DNA of 64,000 nucleotides from Paramacrobiotus metropolitanus (Eukaryota > Tardigrada > Eutardigrada > Parachela > Macrobiotidae). The stretch covers positions 248,001 through 312,000 of the forward strand of contig NW_026570221.1 of assembly GCF_019649055.1 (NCBI RefSeq). Reading direction: 5' to 3'. Of the stretch, positions 32,925 to 46,400 are shown piece by piece (within the stretch, counting starts at the first letter, position 1; each line of letters begins with the position of its first letter). Made by a program: the position numbers and the translations under genes. The notes below the pieces were generated by a model. It searched no databases. It was given only the letters and a program-made list of their open reading frames with translations, and was not told where the DNA came from.

Positions 32925-33200
32925 GGTTTAGTAAAGTGGGCGGGGCCTGTGGCGGAAAATGTTTCCCACGCAACTGACTGCTGGGAATTTTTTGTGTAAA
33001 ATCAGTTTTAATTTTTTTCACAATTCCTGTCACCTGTGTAGAAAAATGTTACTAAAATTTACGCTAATTTATTGGTGCTTTTTGGTTAAGTGGGCGGAGC
33101 GTGCGGCGTAACCTTTTTCCCACGAAACTGATTACTGGGAATTTGTGTGTGAAGTCGTGTAAATTTTCTACACAATTTCAAGCGGTTTTTTGTGCAGAAA
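32925..33200. repeat. Diverged direct duplication, about 155-bp period
   Basis: AGTGGGCGGGGC...TTTCCCACGCAACTGACTGCTGGGAATTT (from 32933) is echoed at 33088 onward by AGTGGGCGGAGC...TTTCCCACGAAACTGATTACTGGGAATTT. It lies immediately 3' of the astacin-like gene, so the first copy may be in its 3' untranslated region. Confidence 0.65.
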
Positions 33201-34355
33201 TAACATAATTATTAATATTAAAAATAACTGTATTTAATTTTGCCGATGCTGTTTTGAATTTTTTGAGTATTTAAACGATTATTTTTAATAAATAATATTA
33301 CGAAATATTTTGTTATTGCGTCGGTCATGCGGTGTGGACGTCACGTTGCGGTTGGGGAATTTTAACGGGCGGGAAAGTGGAGCGTGGCGAGTGGCGCACG
33401 ATGGCGGTCGTAAAGAGTTATGGGCGGCCGTATAAGTGCAGCATCCGGTATTTTACGGCCGTTTAACCCTTGCACGCCGCGCGGGCTATTTGCCTAACGC
33501 GCCTATTTGCCTAAACAGCGCCGCCAGTCTCGTGCGCCGATAAAACCCCGCATTACATCAACACACCGCATTTTTACTGGGGATTCCACCGCCAGGAGTG
33601 CCATAACGCATACCAACGCTGAGGAATGCCGAAAATAATAGAAACAATATAAATCTGCCGAGGACATCGAAAAACTATAATTTTAATCTTATTTAAAAAT
33701 TATATTAAATATAAAAATTATTTAAAAAATATATACGAGTACATAAAGAAATATTTAATAAAAATGGCGGTGCAATTAATTAGCTTCTTAAATTTGGTCT
33801 GATTCGGAGACAAAGTATTCCTCAATTTTTTAGCCATGTGTAGTAAAAATATTATGAGGAAAATATATTTAAAAAAATATAAAAATTATGAAATAAATAA
33901 AAATATAAAAAATGTATAATATATATGTATTAAAAAATAAGTATATCTATTTATCCGTATAAAAAATTAAATTAAAATTTTTCCGGTAAATTAAAAGAAT
34001 TTACAGGTTTCTCTAATACTTTTTCATCGCGTGGAATTTTTTTTTTGTATTTTTACTGGTGTATACGTAATGCGTCTCTGAATCAGCATCGTAAAAAGCA
34101 AATCAAACAATCCGTAACAACAATCGCATGTATGCAAGGCCAAGTGTAACGGCCCAACAAACGTCGCCGCCGCACATACATTTTACGGCTCATCCATTTT
34201 TACAACTGTATCCGGCAGCGGTTACCGTTAACGCCGCTATACACCGCTCCGAATTCTTTCCGTCGCACTTTAACCGTTACAAAAACCTGTGCACCGTCGA
34301 GCGCCGTTTGTAACCATCTCCGCCGACCAGATTACGGATTATTATTGATTTGAGC
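33201..34355. other. AT-rich intergenic spacer
   Basis: There is a GC-richer block at 33320-33560 and long A/T tracts elsewhere. A chance ORF at 34128-34313 has no support. Confidence 0.4.
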
Positions 34356-37300
34356 ATGGCACACCGGAATTCCCTATCAGCCTCCGCCACCATCGTGGTA
34401 AATCCATTTATTTAATCCTTATTTTTATTATTAAAAAAATATCGTAAAATATATTTCATTTAATATCCATTTATTATGCTTTTTTAACTTTTAATCGGGA
34501 TTTTATTCGTATATTTCGTATATACGCTATCAAATCGCCTATTTATTTTGGCCGATATTTTATTAATAATGATATTGTCGAATTTATTTCTTGACCATTT
34601 ATTCAATACAGTTGTTATTTTTTTAAGATATTCTTACTGCGAATTTTTTCGTTTGCTGTGAATGGAATTTCCATTTTTGAACCATTTATTTATAAAAGTA
34701 ACTTGAATAACTTTTTATTTTATTAATCTTGTTAAAATTATTACACGAATTCTATATTTGTTTAATATTTTGTTTATTCGTTGGTACACTTTTATCTATG
34801 TATATTTTTAAATTTTATTAATTATTGGTCGTTGCAGTTGGGAATAGTGGCGCTGGTGGTGTGCGATCCGGACGTCGAGAAGAAGAACCGCGATCTGTCC
34901 CTGGACGCCGACGTGACCTTTAGCCAGGGTTTCGCCTCGGCCGGCTCGTCCGGCGGCGGCTTCTCGTCGCGCGCCGGCTCCTTAAGCGAATGGTGCTCGG
35001 TAGCCTTCGGGATTCCCTGTCGCGCCAGCGGCACCGAGTGCAAAGGCGGCGCTGCCGTCGCCGACCTCGTCGCCAGTCCGAGCAACCAGGGCACCGGGCA
35101 CACCGAGTTCTGTCTGTGCAAGAACGGCTACGAGAAGGCCACCAGCAGCATCTACGACAACCGCTGTCGCGCCCGTAAGAGACCTTTCACTTCCGGTTGC
35201 TAAAACAATTTTGACAATATATTTTTAAATATTAATATTATTTTAAAAAATAAAAGTTTTATTTTAAAACACCAAACATGAAATAAATTGCTTACTGTAT
35301 AAATGTGTGAAAATTTTAATACCAAAAATATCATTTAATTCCGTGTGTCTGCGTGACCTTTTCACATTCCGATGCCAATTGAACAATTTCTTATAAAATA
35401 TTTTAAATTAGTATTTTAAATATCTTAATAAGGGATTAATATTATTTTACAGTACAGACTTCAGACAAACATTTAGTACTACCGGTAGAATTAAAATACT
35501 AGATAAATGTATCAAAAAATTTATTAATAAAATATATATCATTATATATCTTTATTATATCAGTTAATGCCGGTTAATAATATGATGCGTTGCATTTTAT
35601 GTAGTGGTGTCGGCTATTCCCGATCCGACCAACGCCGAATGCGAGTACCCGGAGGATTGCGCGAATTACGAGGGGAAGGCGCCCGGCAGCACCGTGTGCC
35701 GGATGGAGCCCAATAAACTGATCGGCCGGTGCCAGTGCGGCACGGAGTATGTTTATGACCGCGGAATTCCGGGATGCCGCGGTATGGAGCCCACTTCCGC
35801 CGGAAGTTTATTTAATAATTACACTAAATTCATGATACTAACATACAAAATAAAAAGATCAATTAAATTAATTAAAATAAAATAAAGGTCACTTTTATGT
35901 ACCAGCAATATATATCTTAGGAATTTTTTATTTATTTATTAACACCTTTATTATATTTTGATAAGAAAATAAAAAAATAAAATAAAATAGTTTAAATTGG
36001 TTTATTGTAGTGTACGATTGCCTGAAAGACGGCGACGCGAAATGCAAGCAGGACCGCGGCGCCAACGCCCAGTGCACCGCCATCCCCGGATCGCCAGCCA
36101 CGTGCGGCTGCAAGAGCGGATTTATGCTGCTGTATGATCCCCTCGTCGGCCGGCAGCAGTGTCGAGGTCATTAAATTCTGCAGAAAAAGCCGGTATAATT
36201 TTAATAATTGTAGAAATTGCGTTGTAGATTTGGCGACATTCAGATGCGACGCCACCAACCTGTGCCCGGCCGCCAGCGGGACGACCTGCAACTCCACGGG
36301 ACGGTGCGAGTGCCCGAAAAATCAGGTGCTGATGACGCAGCCCGGCAGCAATGGACAGAGCGTCTGCAAAGGTGCCAGTTCATTATTATTAATTTATATG
36401 TTAAATTATTTTATTTCAGCCCCATTAAATCATAAATTATGCACTTATAATTTATTATAATGGAAGATAATTTTATAATTGTTTTCCAGTTTATCTATAA
36501 AGATAAATTCATAATTTATTTATGAAATTAAAAATTGTTATTCCATGTTTTTTATGCGTTTTCAAAATTACGAACGAATTATTCAGAATAAAAATAATTT
36601 ATGGCATTTGATTTCACTTTACTTCGTTCGAAATATCAAAACTAATTACTAAAATACTTAAAAATTAATATTAATAAATATACATGTAAAAAATTGAATT
36701 AAATTACAGCGCTGGCTATTGGAAGTATCGGGTGCACGGCGGACAGCAACTGTCCGGAGCGGGCCGTCTGCCAGCGGGGCGGCGGCGGCGCCGTCGGGAT
36801 CTGTCTCTGCCAGGACTACCATAAAGCTACCAGCAGCAATAACGGCTGCCAACGTAAGCGCCATAATAATTTTTGTTAAGTAATTTGCTGCCATTTAATT
36901 TAATTTTATTTCACAATATGTAGATTATGAATTGAAACAAAATAAACGCATCCCGATTCGAAGAAACACTGCAAGCACATCGCAAGAAAATTTTAAGAAA
37001 ATTATTTATCAATTAGTAATTTAGTATTAACAATTATTAGTCCAAATTAATATAACAATGTAAAATAATCTAATTCATTCAATCCGGTATTGATTAATAT
37101 TAAATAAACCATAAATTCATAACATTATTTGCACAAATAATAATTTTGTCCTATAATAGTAATCATTAATAAAATTACCGTGTTCATGTATAAGAAATCC
37201 TGTGAATGTATATTTGGTATTTAACGTTTACTGATTGCAGTGGCGGTGGGTATGTGCTGCAAGACGAGCAGCGACTGCGGCGAGCTGCGCAACGCCACCG

Positions 37301-37416
37301 CCCTGCCGCTGAGCTGCGTCCGCAATCCCAGCACCGCCACCCGCGGCGTCTGCCTGTGCCAGGGCGTCGGCCAGAACGCCTGGGATATTGACCGCTGCAA
37401 AGCGGCCACCTGCTGA
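34356..37416 (+). CDS. Secreted protein with six EGF/EB-like cysteine-rich modules (7 exons)
   Basis: Exons 34356-34397, 34838-35174, 35605-35781, 36011-36166, 36228-36371, 36710-36853 and 37241-37416 join to about 391 residues. Exon 1 plus the start of exon 2 encode the signal peptide (MAHRNSLSASATIV, then LGIVALVVC). Exons 2 to 7 each encode one module with about six Cys ending in the pattern C-x-C-x(n)-G-x(n)-C (for example CQCG, CGCKSG, CECPKN, CLCQDY, CLCQGV), like EGF or EB modules. All internal module exons are bounded by phase-1 introns, the classic arrangement for module shuffling. There is no transmembrane segment and the last module ends CKAATC before the stop. The family is not identified; an extracellular binding or matrix role is likely. 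The small exon 1 is the least certain part. Confidence 0.78.
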
Positions 37417-40400
37417 ATCTAAGAAACCCAAGAAACCCAAGAAACCTAAGATGCCGAATATGCTTTAACTGGACACTCCCGAAAACACTTGCCCAGATTT
37501 TGTTGGAATTTAAGCCGGTTGCAACATTCCCAGCTTGAATTTTTATAATGCCTATAAATCAAACTTGTTTCTGAATTTATAAAAGAAAATCAATAAAAAT
37601 AACGTTGACTCTGCAGAATGCACCGCACCGCGATTAAACTGTTAGGCCAAAAACATCGATGCAATTAAATCTAAAAAAAGATAAAGACCTAAGAACATTA
37701 TTAAAAACGAAATTTATCATTTTTACAAATTCTTCCTTAAATACGCGAATAATGAATATGTACAATTTCTTCCTTAAATACGCGAATATTAAATATATTA
37801 ATTATTAAATGTTTATATATTTATAGTTGCTTTATGATTTTTTTATACGTTTAAATCTACTTTAATAGTTAAAAAAAACATAAAATAAAAATACAACAAA
37901 AAAATAAATCAAATAAAAATGGAATTTGTTTATGTCTATTTTTCTTAACGGGATGCATCGGTATACTATGTACACGCATAAGCCGGATTTGCATTTCTAG
38001 GTTGATACATGTGACCTTAGTCTTTCTTAATTCCGCTGCAAGCCGATACCTGCAATGCAACCACCTTTACAAGGGATTTCTTTCCTTCCGCGCAGCGCTG
38101 TATTAAGTCGTTAATCTGCGCTGGCCTGGCGGCTGACCTTTTCTTCCATTATTCCGGTAGCATTAAACCATTACCGGCGTCTGTTTGACATACACCTCGA
38201 TAGCATAACAAATACCGGAAATAGTCTGTGACCTTAAATTCCTTTAAAAGATTGTGTACATATATATACGTACATAATGTAATTATCGGCCGACACAAAA
38301 ACTGTACATAGGAAACTGTGCGATGTAATAGTAACGCACTGGTGATTAAATCCATAAAATCGACCAGTCGGTTAGGTAAATCGTAATTGTGGCTGACAAG
38401 GAAGAAATGAACCATTGTACCCGATATACACGTCGAGTCTGGTTAAAATTGCCAACAGAACGATGTAAACGACATCCATAGTATCTGACAAGCTCCGATA
38501 CAAACGTTTCTCTCTTCGACAATGCCGGCGATTTATGCGCATTATTTGTATTTCTGCTGCAACAATGTTTTTTTATAATTTATTTTTGCAAGGAAATACA
38601 TAAAAGCAAAATACAAAAGAAACATTATATATTGCTATATAGTATAATATATATTGTAAATATATAAAAATACATTATTAAAAAAACATTAAAATTACTA
38701 TATATTGCTTTTTTATTAAACAAATTTGTTGATTTAATGTATTTAATAAATGTATGAATAAATAAATTAAATACATAAATAAATTTATTTAGGAATTTAA
38801 TTTTTTATATATATGTAAATAAATCGAATACACATTCGCAAATCAGCAAATAATTTCGCAAATTACTCTGCATATATAAATTTTTCTCATTTATATTAAA
38901 TTTTTGATTATTCAATATTAATGTATCATATTTTTTTATTTCTGTCTTTTATAAATTCATTTCATTATAGTTTTATTATCAAACATAACTCAATTTTTTT
39001 GTAAATTTAAATAAATTGTTTACATATTTTGTTATTAATTATGAATTTCTAAATCGGAAACCGATTGGCCGGTTTATTTTTTATGCACAGTAGCGCGACA
39101 ACAACCGCAATTTTTTTCCATTTTTACCCGCTGCTTCAACGCTGTCTCTGTTAGTCCATGATTGCGCAATATCGAAGCGAAGATTTATCGTGGGAACTTC
39201 CGGTGAGCATGTACTGTACCAAACAGCGGAATGTATAAAAAAGTGGCGGGCGGTGGGAGCGCTGGCGCTCATTAGCGCGCGTGCCGGTATCCGATTGCCG
39301 GCCACCGTCAGCTGATCGCCGCGGCCGGCGGGCGCTCACCCTTCAACATATCCGGCGGTTGTTCAAGAGACCAGCGATATCTGTCCAAGACTACAACTTC
39401 CTGCATCGCCGCCAGAACGGACTTCCGGTGCCCTGGCTGTACATGTAACCTACGTGGTGGGGATGCGACCGGCCGGTTCGTAATTCCAATGTCACTGTCA
39501 AGCGTGGCGCGCGTCCCTCGATCGGCGACCGGCAAGTGCAGCCACTCCAGTCTCCTTAAAACAACCATCCGCTAACGTTTAATCTCTCCCCCATCAAACG
39601 CTTACGTAATTCTCATTGATTTACCCATTAAACCTCGTGCAGTGCCACTCGTCCGTGTCTTCGCTGAAAAACACGCGCATTTCAATCGAAATTAATCATA
39701 CATATTTTTATAAAAACTTAAAAAATATTCTACATTTTAAAATAATAGTTTTCTTAACAATATTAATTACGTGTTTGTGAAGGAAATTTCTGCAGTTATT
39801 ACTCAGTATATTTTAGTATTTAACCATAATTAATTTTAGCATTTTAACTTCGTTATTTTAAAAATCAGTCTGGTAATTTTATGGTTTTCTATATCTTAGT
39901 ATTTTAAAAATTATTTCCATATTTTGTTTACTTTTTTTGCCATGATTGCAATATTATAGTTATTAATAAAGCCGTTATAAAAAATCAATATGAACTCAAC
40001 GCAAAAAGTCAGTTTAAAATCGATACGAAGCCAATAAAAAACGATAATGTCGCTTGATGTGAATATTAATATTTTCATTTATTAATTAAGAATATGAAAA
40101 ATAAAAGTCAATATAAAGCCAATACAAAATAATAATTTTGTTTTGTTCCAATGCTAATCTGCGTAAATTTTGTTTAGTCGCATAATATTTATATTTTTAG
40201 CCAGAGTTGCGTATATTTTTTTTCTGAGAAATTCTAGTTGATAAATACCATGTTATTTGTGGCTTAATTCCACGCGTAATAAATGCGCAAAATGTTTCTG
40301 CGCAGTGAGGAATTTTCAGATTTCTCCTGCAACCGGAAATGCATCCGTACCAGTGCATAAACAGGGATGGAACGGAGTAATTAAGCAGCGCGCAGCGCGG

Positions 40401-40847
40401 ATTGTGCAGCACATGCATGACAATTAAGCCGGCTACAGCCGCGCACTGCGCAGCCGCATGCGTATACACGGGCAGATTAAACGGCGCTGATAGTCATACA
40501 TTATCCCCATCCCGGCCACGGCTTCCGATCCGCGGATCATTTGCATGTCGGCGACGCGGTGCGTGCCGCGCAATCTGCGCCTGACAGCGGCGGTTGTGTT
40601 TTTTAAGCCGGGATCAGCCGGGAAGATGGGGATGCCGGGCCGCCGGAAGGAAGCGCACAAGCAGGAAGGAAGGAAGGAAGGAAGCCTGGATGGGATGGAG
40701 GGGATGGCCGGGATCGGGATCATCCCTGGCTGCGGACGGCCAACGGCTCCGCCAGCTGCTCGGCCCGTCACGCCATGCCGCACCTGTCTTCGCGGGTGGC
40801 CGGCAAAAGTGACCTTTCCGCTGCCGGCGGAATTCTTGCGGTCGATC
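37417..40847. other. AT-rich intergenic region
   Basis: It begins with a CTAAGAAACC-type microsatellite (37418-37452). No gene is supported through 40.8 kb. A TATA-box-like TATAAAAAAG at 39232 precedes a GC-rich island (39240-39570) that is open in two + strand frames (for example with QDYNFLHRRQNGLPVPWLYM before a stop at about 39449). This might be a non-coding first exon or an isolated exon, but I cannot tie it to a gene. GGAAGGAAGG occurs near 40670. Confidence 0.4.
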
Positions 40848-41700
40848 GGTTCTAAGAAATCTAAGAAATCTAAGAAACGAAAAGAGCCACCAAAAAATTT
40901 TACCGGAAGCGGAACACCACAATAATTCTTCCCGGAAAAAAATTCAGAATAATAATATTTATTCCTACATTATTTCACCCAGAAAAAAACCAAAATCAGT
41001 ATAAAACAGGCTCTAAAAAGCTTGAGAAATCTAAGAAACAAAAAAAATCCAGGAAGGGTTACCGGAATTAAGCGGGACACCGCTTTATTTCATCCCTGAA
41101 AAAAATTCCGGAATAATATTATATAATCAATCCTACATTATTTCTTCCATGGTAAAATCCAAAATCAGTAAAACAATCGGTTTTGAAAAACCTGAGAAAC
41201 ATCAGAAAACTAAAAAACGGAAAAAATTTAACCAGGAATGTTACCAAAAATGGGGCACTTTTTTCCAGAAAAAAATCAAAACATTATGTAAAAAAATCAT
41301 GAAATGAAGCACGAGCGAGGGATTATAAAAATCCTAAGTGATCTAAAAAAATGAAGCACAAGTTTGCGGAAAATTGGAATTTGCATAATATCGTCCAGGA
41401 AGTAATTCAACTTTCGGGAAGACGAGGCCGAGTAAATTTAATAATTCTGAGAATCTTTAAAAACCAGAAAAATTTTTCTTGGAAGTTACCGGAAACGGGA
41501 CACTACATTGTTTACTCCAGGAAAAAATCCCAGAATTAATGAAACCAATGCAGATCGGTTCTAAGAAACCTAAGAAATCTAAGAAACGTAAAACATTTCA
41601 ATCAAAAATTTCAGGAATCTTGGTGATTTTTCTTCCAGAAAATATTCCCGAATTCCTGGAAGCAACGTTGCAGGACATAAAACGTCGCGAGACATTTTGA
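40848..41700. repeat. Degenerate satellite, about 165-170 bp period, with CTAAGAAA motif
   Basis: Units beginning with TCGGTTCTAAGAAAT-like sequence start near 40848, 41014, 41185, about 41440 and 41553. Each continues with related blocks (TTACCGGAA, GGGACAC, CAGGAAAAAA, ATTCCNGAAT, CCTACATTATTTC). The leading microsatellite CTAAGAAA(T/C)C is the same word seen at 37418, 42710 and 56340. No gene is present. Confidence 0.65.
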
Positions 41701-43459
41701 TGGTCGGGAGCAATCAGGAGTGCTTGTCTATTTACTGCCGGTTATCCTGCCTTTACGATCGTCAAGTGCGCCCGACTGACGTCACAGCGGAAGCGCGCGC
41801 CGGCACTCGAGGCGCGGTCCCGCCCCTTAAAACTACCCGGGCCAACCGCCCACGCTTCTTCATTCCACGCGTGGGGGAAGAATCACCGCGACCACTGCAA
41901 AATATACACACAGCCAGTGTTTTAAGCGGGTGTGTTGACTGTTGAGCGTTGAGCAGCGGGGTGTTTGTCTTGTAAATTAGACGGGCTACGCTGTCAACAG
42001 AGTGGCCTCCCTGTTAAGTGATCCCGTCCGCCGATAGATCACCGCGCCACGGCAGCACGGTGTAACCCGGTACAAAATGCCGGCCGTCTTCTAAACAAAC
42101 ATCCGCTCATGTTCGGCACAGCGCGACCGGAAAGCTGATCTGTCCGGCATTTATAGTTTTTACTCGCTCCCGCGCTCCGTTCCCATGCGTCACGCCCCGC
42201 CGCGCAGCTGACAGCTGCCGGTATAAGATTATAACAGCAACAACGGCGCTAACGAGCTGATTATGTCCGCGAGAAAGAATGCTGTTGATGTTTTTTCTTC
42301 TTCGGGGTGTGTGGCGTTAATCAGACCGATTAACGCGCTGCACCCCGAAAAAATAACAGCAAATAGGACTAACTAATACAAAAATGGTAAATATATATTA
42401 ATTCGTTTTAAAGCTACAAAAGGCAAAAGGATCGATAGGCAAAGCTTTCACGGGTCGGCGTTCGTACTGAAAATCAAAATCAAGCAAGCTTTTGCCATTT
42501 TGCTCCGTTCATTTACAATCGCTGTTAAGAAATCCAAGAAAAATTTAACGAGAAACCGATTGAAGCTTCGTTTCCCGAATGCAGCGACGGTAAAGAAATA
42601 AATTTTTATTTTTTACTGAAATTAAATTTTTTACTGAGGCTTTTAAGAAACCTTTTTAAATCTGAAAAAAAGGAATTCCGCAAAAAAACGTAGATAATCG
42701 AAAAAATCTAAGAAACTTAAAAAACGATAAACGCGGACAAGGCAACAATCATCCGGCCATTTTCCGGGGGGAATTGGGGCGCATCAGCGTGGTGAGTTGT
42801 CAGCGCGGGGATTAGGCGCGCGCGTACGCTGCCGGTGATCGGCAGGCGCAGATTAGGCGCGCACGCGCTAAGCGCCGAGATCATTAAACCGCATGCGGCC
42901 AATCCCGCGCCGCGGTCCCGCCCCCCGGTTATACTGTACACGGCGCGGCAGTATAGCGTTACTTACATTCTTCATCTGTCGACGACTGGTCGCTGCTTCC
43001 GTCTCACTCCAGCCACCCGGCCCAGGCAGGATGCAGGGATAGATAGCAAAACTTTTGACTTGTCAATTAGATTGCTTTGGCTATTTTTACACAAACACTG
43101 CTCAACATTGCTGGTTAACATTGGCTGGGAATAACAGTACAGGCGCTGCTGAATAGGAGACGAATGGCTTTTCTTCGCCACTGCGTTCCTTTCCCTCCAC
43201 GATAAAACATCCATCCTCATATTGCGCTGCGCCGGTGTCGCCATCATTTATCCTCAGAACGCCTCGCCATTCATTGCGCGCGCTGTTCGGTTTATTCCCC
43301 GTTGCATTAATTACGCTTCCTGTTGTGCCAGCAGCACACAACATGTCCGTCGACATTTACCGTGTAACTTGACCTTTCGCGCATTGGACGGTTATATATA
43401 TGTATCATATTCATTTATCGCGGGCCGGTCATTAATCATCGCGGCAGGCCGGGTGATGA
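41701..43459. other. Upstream region of the GPCR gene
   Basis: Mixed GC-rich and AT-rich sequence with no supported ORF. CTAAGAAA-type words recur at 42530-42725. A TATATATAT stretch at 43391 and the TGACCTTT word at 43370 lie within 100 bases of the GPCR start codon and may belong to its promoter or 5' untranslated region. Confidence 0.35.
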
Positions 43460-46400
43460 ATGAACCCGACCATGAATGAGGCGGACACGGGCGCCGCACT
43501 GCCGCTGACCAGCACCGCCGCCGCCGTCGCGCTGAACACCAGCCATGCTAACCAGACGCAGCTGTACATGGGCCCCGTCGAGGCCGTCCTGGCCTCCATC
43601 ATCTGGGTAGACTAATTATTATTATTATTATTACTATTATTATTATTATTATGCTGGCGCTGCACGCAGTTAACCCATTAACCCCGGCCCGCCCCGGGCG
43701 CACGGCCTGTAAACACGCCTCCTGTTTACTGTAGGTGATCATCATGCTGACGGCATCCATCGGGAACATTATGGTCGTCCTGGCCATCTTCACCCACCCG
43801 GCACTGTATATTGTCCAGAATTTCCTCCTCGTCTCGCTGGCCATCGCGGATATTCTCGTAAGCGCTCTTTTAATTTCTTACGCTGTCATAAAATTAAACG
43901 CACAAAACGTACAAAATTTTGGGAAAAAATTTCCAATTTATTATTATTATTATGACGGCCCATTTATTATTATTATTATTATTATCATTATTATTATTAC
44001 GGTACACGAGAAGCCAAAACGCACTTTGTGGTGGTAGAATCAGGACAGGTTAACTCACTTAACCAAGAATATAAAGGCATACGCAAAACTGACCTAAAGA
44101 ATGTTATGGTTGATAGAAAGAATTTAAAGGATTGGCGGCGGAAGCCGGATAATAATATTAACTGCTTAATTATTTCCCCATATATACTCAAGTATATGGG
44201 TGCCCCGATTGCGCATTTCATTAAGGGAAAAAGCGGCAACCGAGACACCGGCAAGTGTCCCTAGCTGATGATTACATTACGTTCTGACCATTACCTGTGC
44301 ACAGTGTGCTTAAGCGGATGATGGGAAGTAACTCATCTTCCCCGGGATTATTGCTTTTTCTCTTCCTGACTGTTGGTTCAAGCGCCGCGCTCAACGAGGG
44401 CATCGATCGTTAACCGCGCGCTCGCTGTACGGTGTAAATTAGCAATAAACAAATGAGCAGCCGGGCGCGCTATTAGCCCGCTTTTCTTCATAATACCCAC
44501 ATCCCTTGTCAAGACATTTAATGCGTCTGGCCCGTTAGCTAGCGCTGCCCCGGCTTAATTACGGTATCAGGGATTTCCGGGGCCAAGACGCAGCTTAAAC
44601 GCGGCTGATATTGGCTGCGGCATAAAAACGCTCTAGCCTGCTAAATAGCCAAATGATCGGCGCAGTGTACAATCTTAAAGATGCTGCGTTTTAACGCGTA
44701 TATTGCGCAATAGCAGCGCTATATAGCTTAGTGTGCTGATCGCTGGCACAGATATTTAAATGTGAGCAAAGATGATATTATATCATTCAGGTCGGATGTT
44801 GGGGTGGTATATTCTTAGACCCAACAACATCCGCGTCATTCACGCGAATACACGGTGTTTGTTGCGGGCCGTATACAAATTTCTACAATCACAATCATAT
44901 TGATTTGGCCGCGAATAATAGCGCGTATCGTGCCGCAGCCGAGTCCATCCGACGGAGTGGGATGATAATTAGCTGAAAAGCGGGCAGCGCGCATCCCGTC
45001 CTTGATCAATAATTCCCAGCCCTGGCTATTGTCCGCGCTTTTACAGGCAATTAGATTAGCCGCGCATCTTCGCTATATACACATGTGTTGGTGTGCGTCC
45101 CGGATTCGGGCGGTTGGCTCCGCCCCGGTGCGCCCCGAAGACACAGCGTGTTTACGGCCGCGGCCGGCGCTAACGAGCCCGAGCAGATTGGCCGCCGCGG
45201 GCTGTCCAGTGTGTAAAGCTTGGGAAAGGGAGAGAAAAAAACGCGGATCAGCCGCGTAATTAAGCAGCCGATACAGGCGCCGGCGGGCCCGCTCTCACCT
45301 TGCCATCAATCCCCATCGACCGGCGCTTAACACACCGTGTTAGTGTTTGTGTTGTCGATCGAGTATTTAACACACGTGCCTGTGCCGGCCTTTTGTTGCC
45401 GGCTCTTGACTCTTCCAGGAATAACCAGGACATCTTTTTTGCGCTCACACACAATATAATGTACATAGGATCAAAAAAGGAGATGCTGTGTCTTAACGCA
45501 TATTGCGCGAACAGGTACTTCTCTGCGCTGATCATTTATGCGGACTTTTTCCTAATTTTATTATCAAATTTCCGAACAGCAAATTTTCTTAAAATTGTAG
45601 TCTGGTTAATTCCGATAATGAACGAAACTTTAACCTGTGAAAAAGCCAAATAATCCACAATAATATTTACAAAGGAAATGCTTGGTTTTGTACAAGCTAA
45701 CGTTACTGTTTCTAATCCAATGCCGGCAATTTATGCGCATATGTTTGACATTATTTAATAATTTTATTATTTAAATATTTGAACCACTCACTGACTGATA
45801 TTTTAGCATTTTTGTTTTATACACCGATCACCAGCTATCGCAATGGTTTGTTTTAATTAGACACTCGGAATCAGATGTTTTTATTCCCACATTGCACTAA
45901 GAATCAAGCTCGCTTTTACTGCGCCTGTGGATTTTTATAGACATATTCAGGGAATAATTTTAATGAATTTTTTCTTCTCCTAATGCCGGTATCGTGTGGC
46001 CCATTAGCGTCCGCATAATTAAATGACATTAATACCAGCAAGATTATTTCCGGCGGTTCAGGGAATCGGCATTCCAACGTTCGGCTGTTGCGCCGATTAT
46101 GGAGGTTATTGCCGAGGCAAGCGGGCGGCGCGGTTAGGTAAGAAGCGGGGTGCAATGAGGCATTAGCATGCCTTTACCGGCAGGTGTGAAGAAAATGCAT
46201 CTTCCTGTCAGCGATACCACTGACATGGCGTGCGGGCTACAGCACGGGCGGTTGGCCCACACAATGCCGCGGCGACTGGCAAGAAAATGAGAAATGCAAT
46301 ATTTTTCTAAGCTGATGAGTTATCGATCGGTGTGCCGTGCACTGGCAGAAGATTATGTGTCCTGGCTCGCGCGCGATCTACGCCATCATTAATTATATCT

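Noticed and set aside
31707-33033. Long - strand open frames opposite the mucin-like exon
   Set aside because: They are by-products of the repetitive, C-rich + strand exon, which has a signal peptide gene context and consistent splicing. The - strand products are low-complexity Val/Arg/Gly-rich with no start context.
38149-38415. Hydrophobic - strand ORF
   Set aside because: It has no recognisable family, lies in AT-rich DNA and has no supporting exons.
40545-40925. ORF rich in Lys/Ser at the start of the satellite
   Set aside because: Its C-terminal half is the translation of the CTAAGAAAT repeat and the middle of GGAAGGAAGG; no homologous features.
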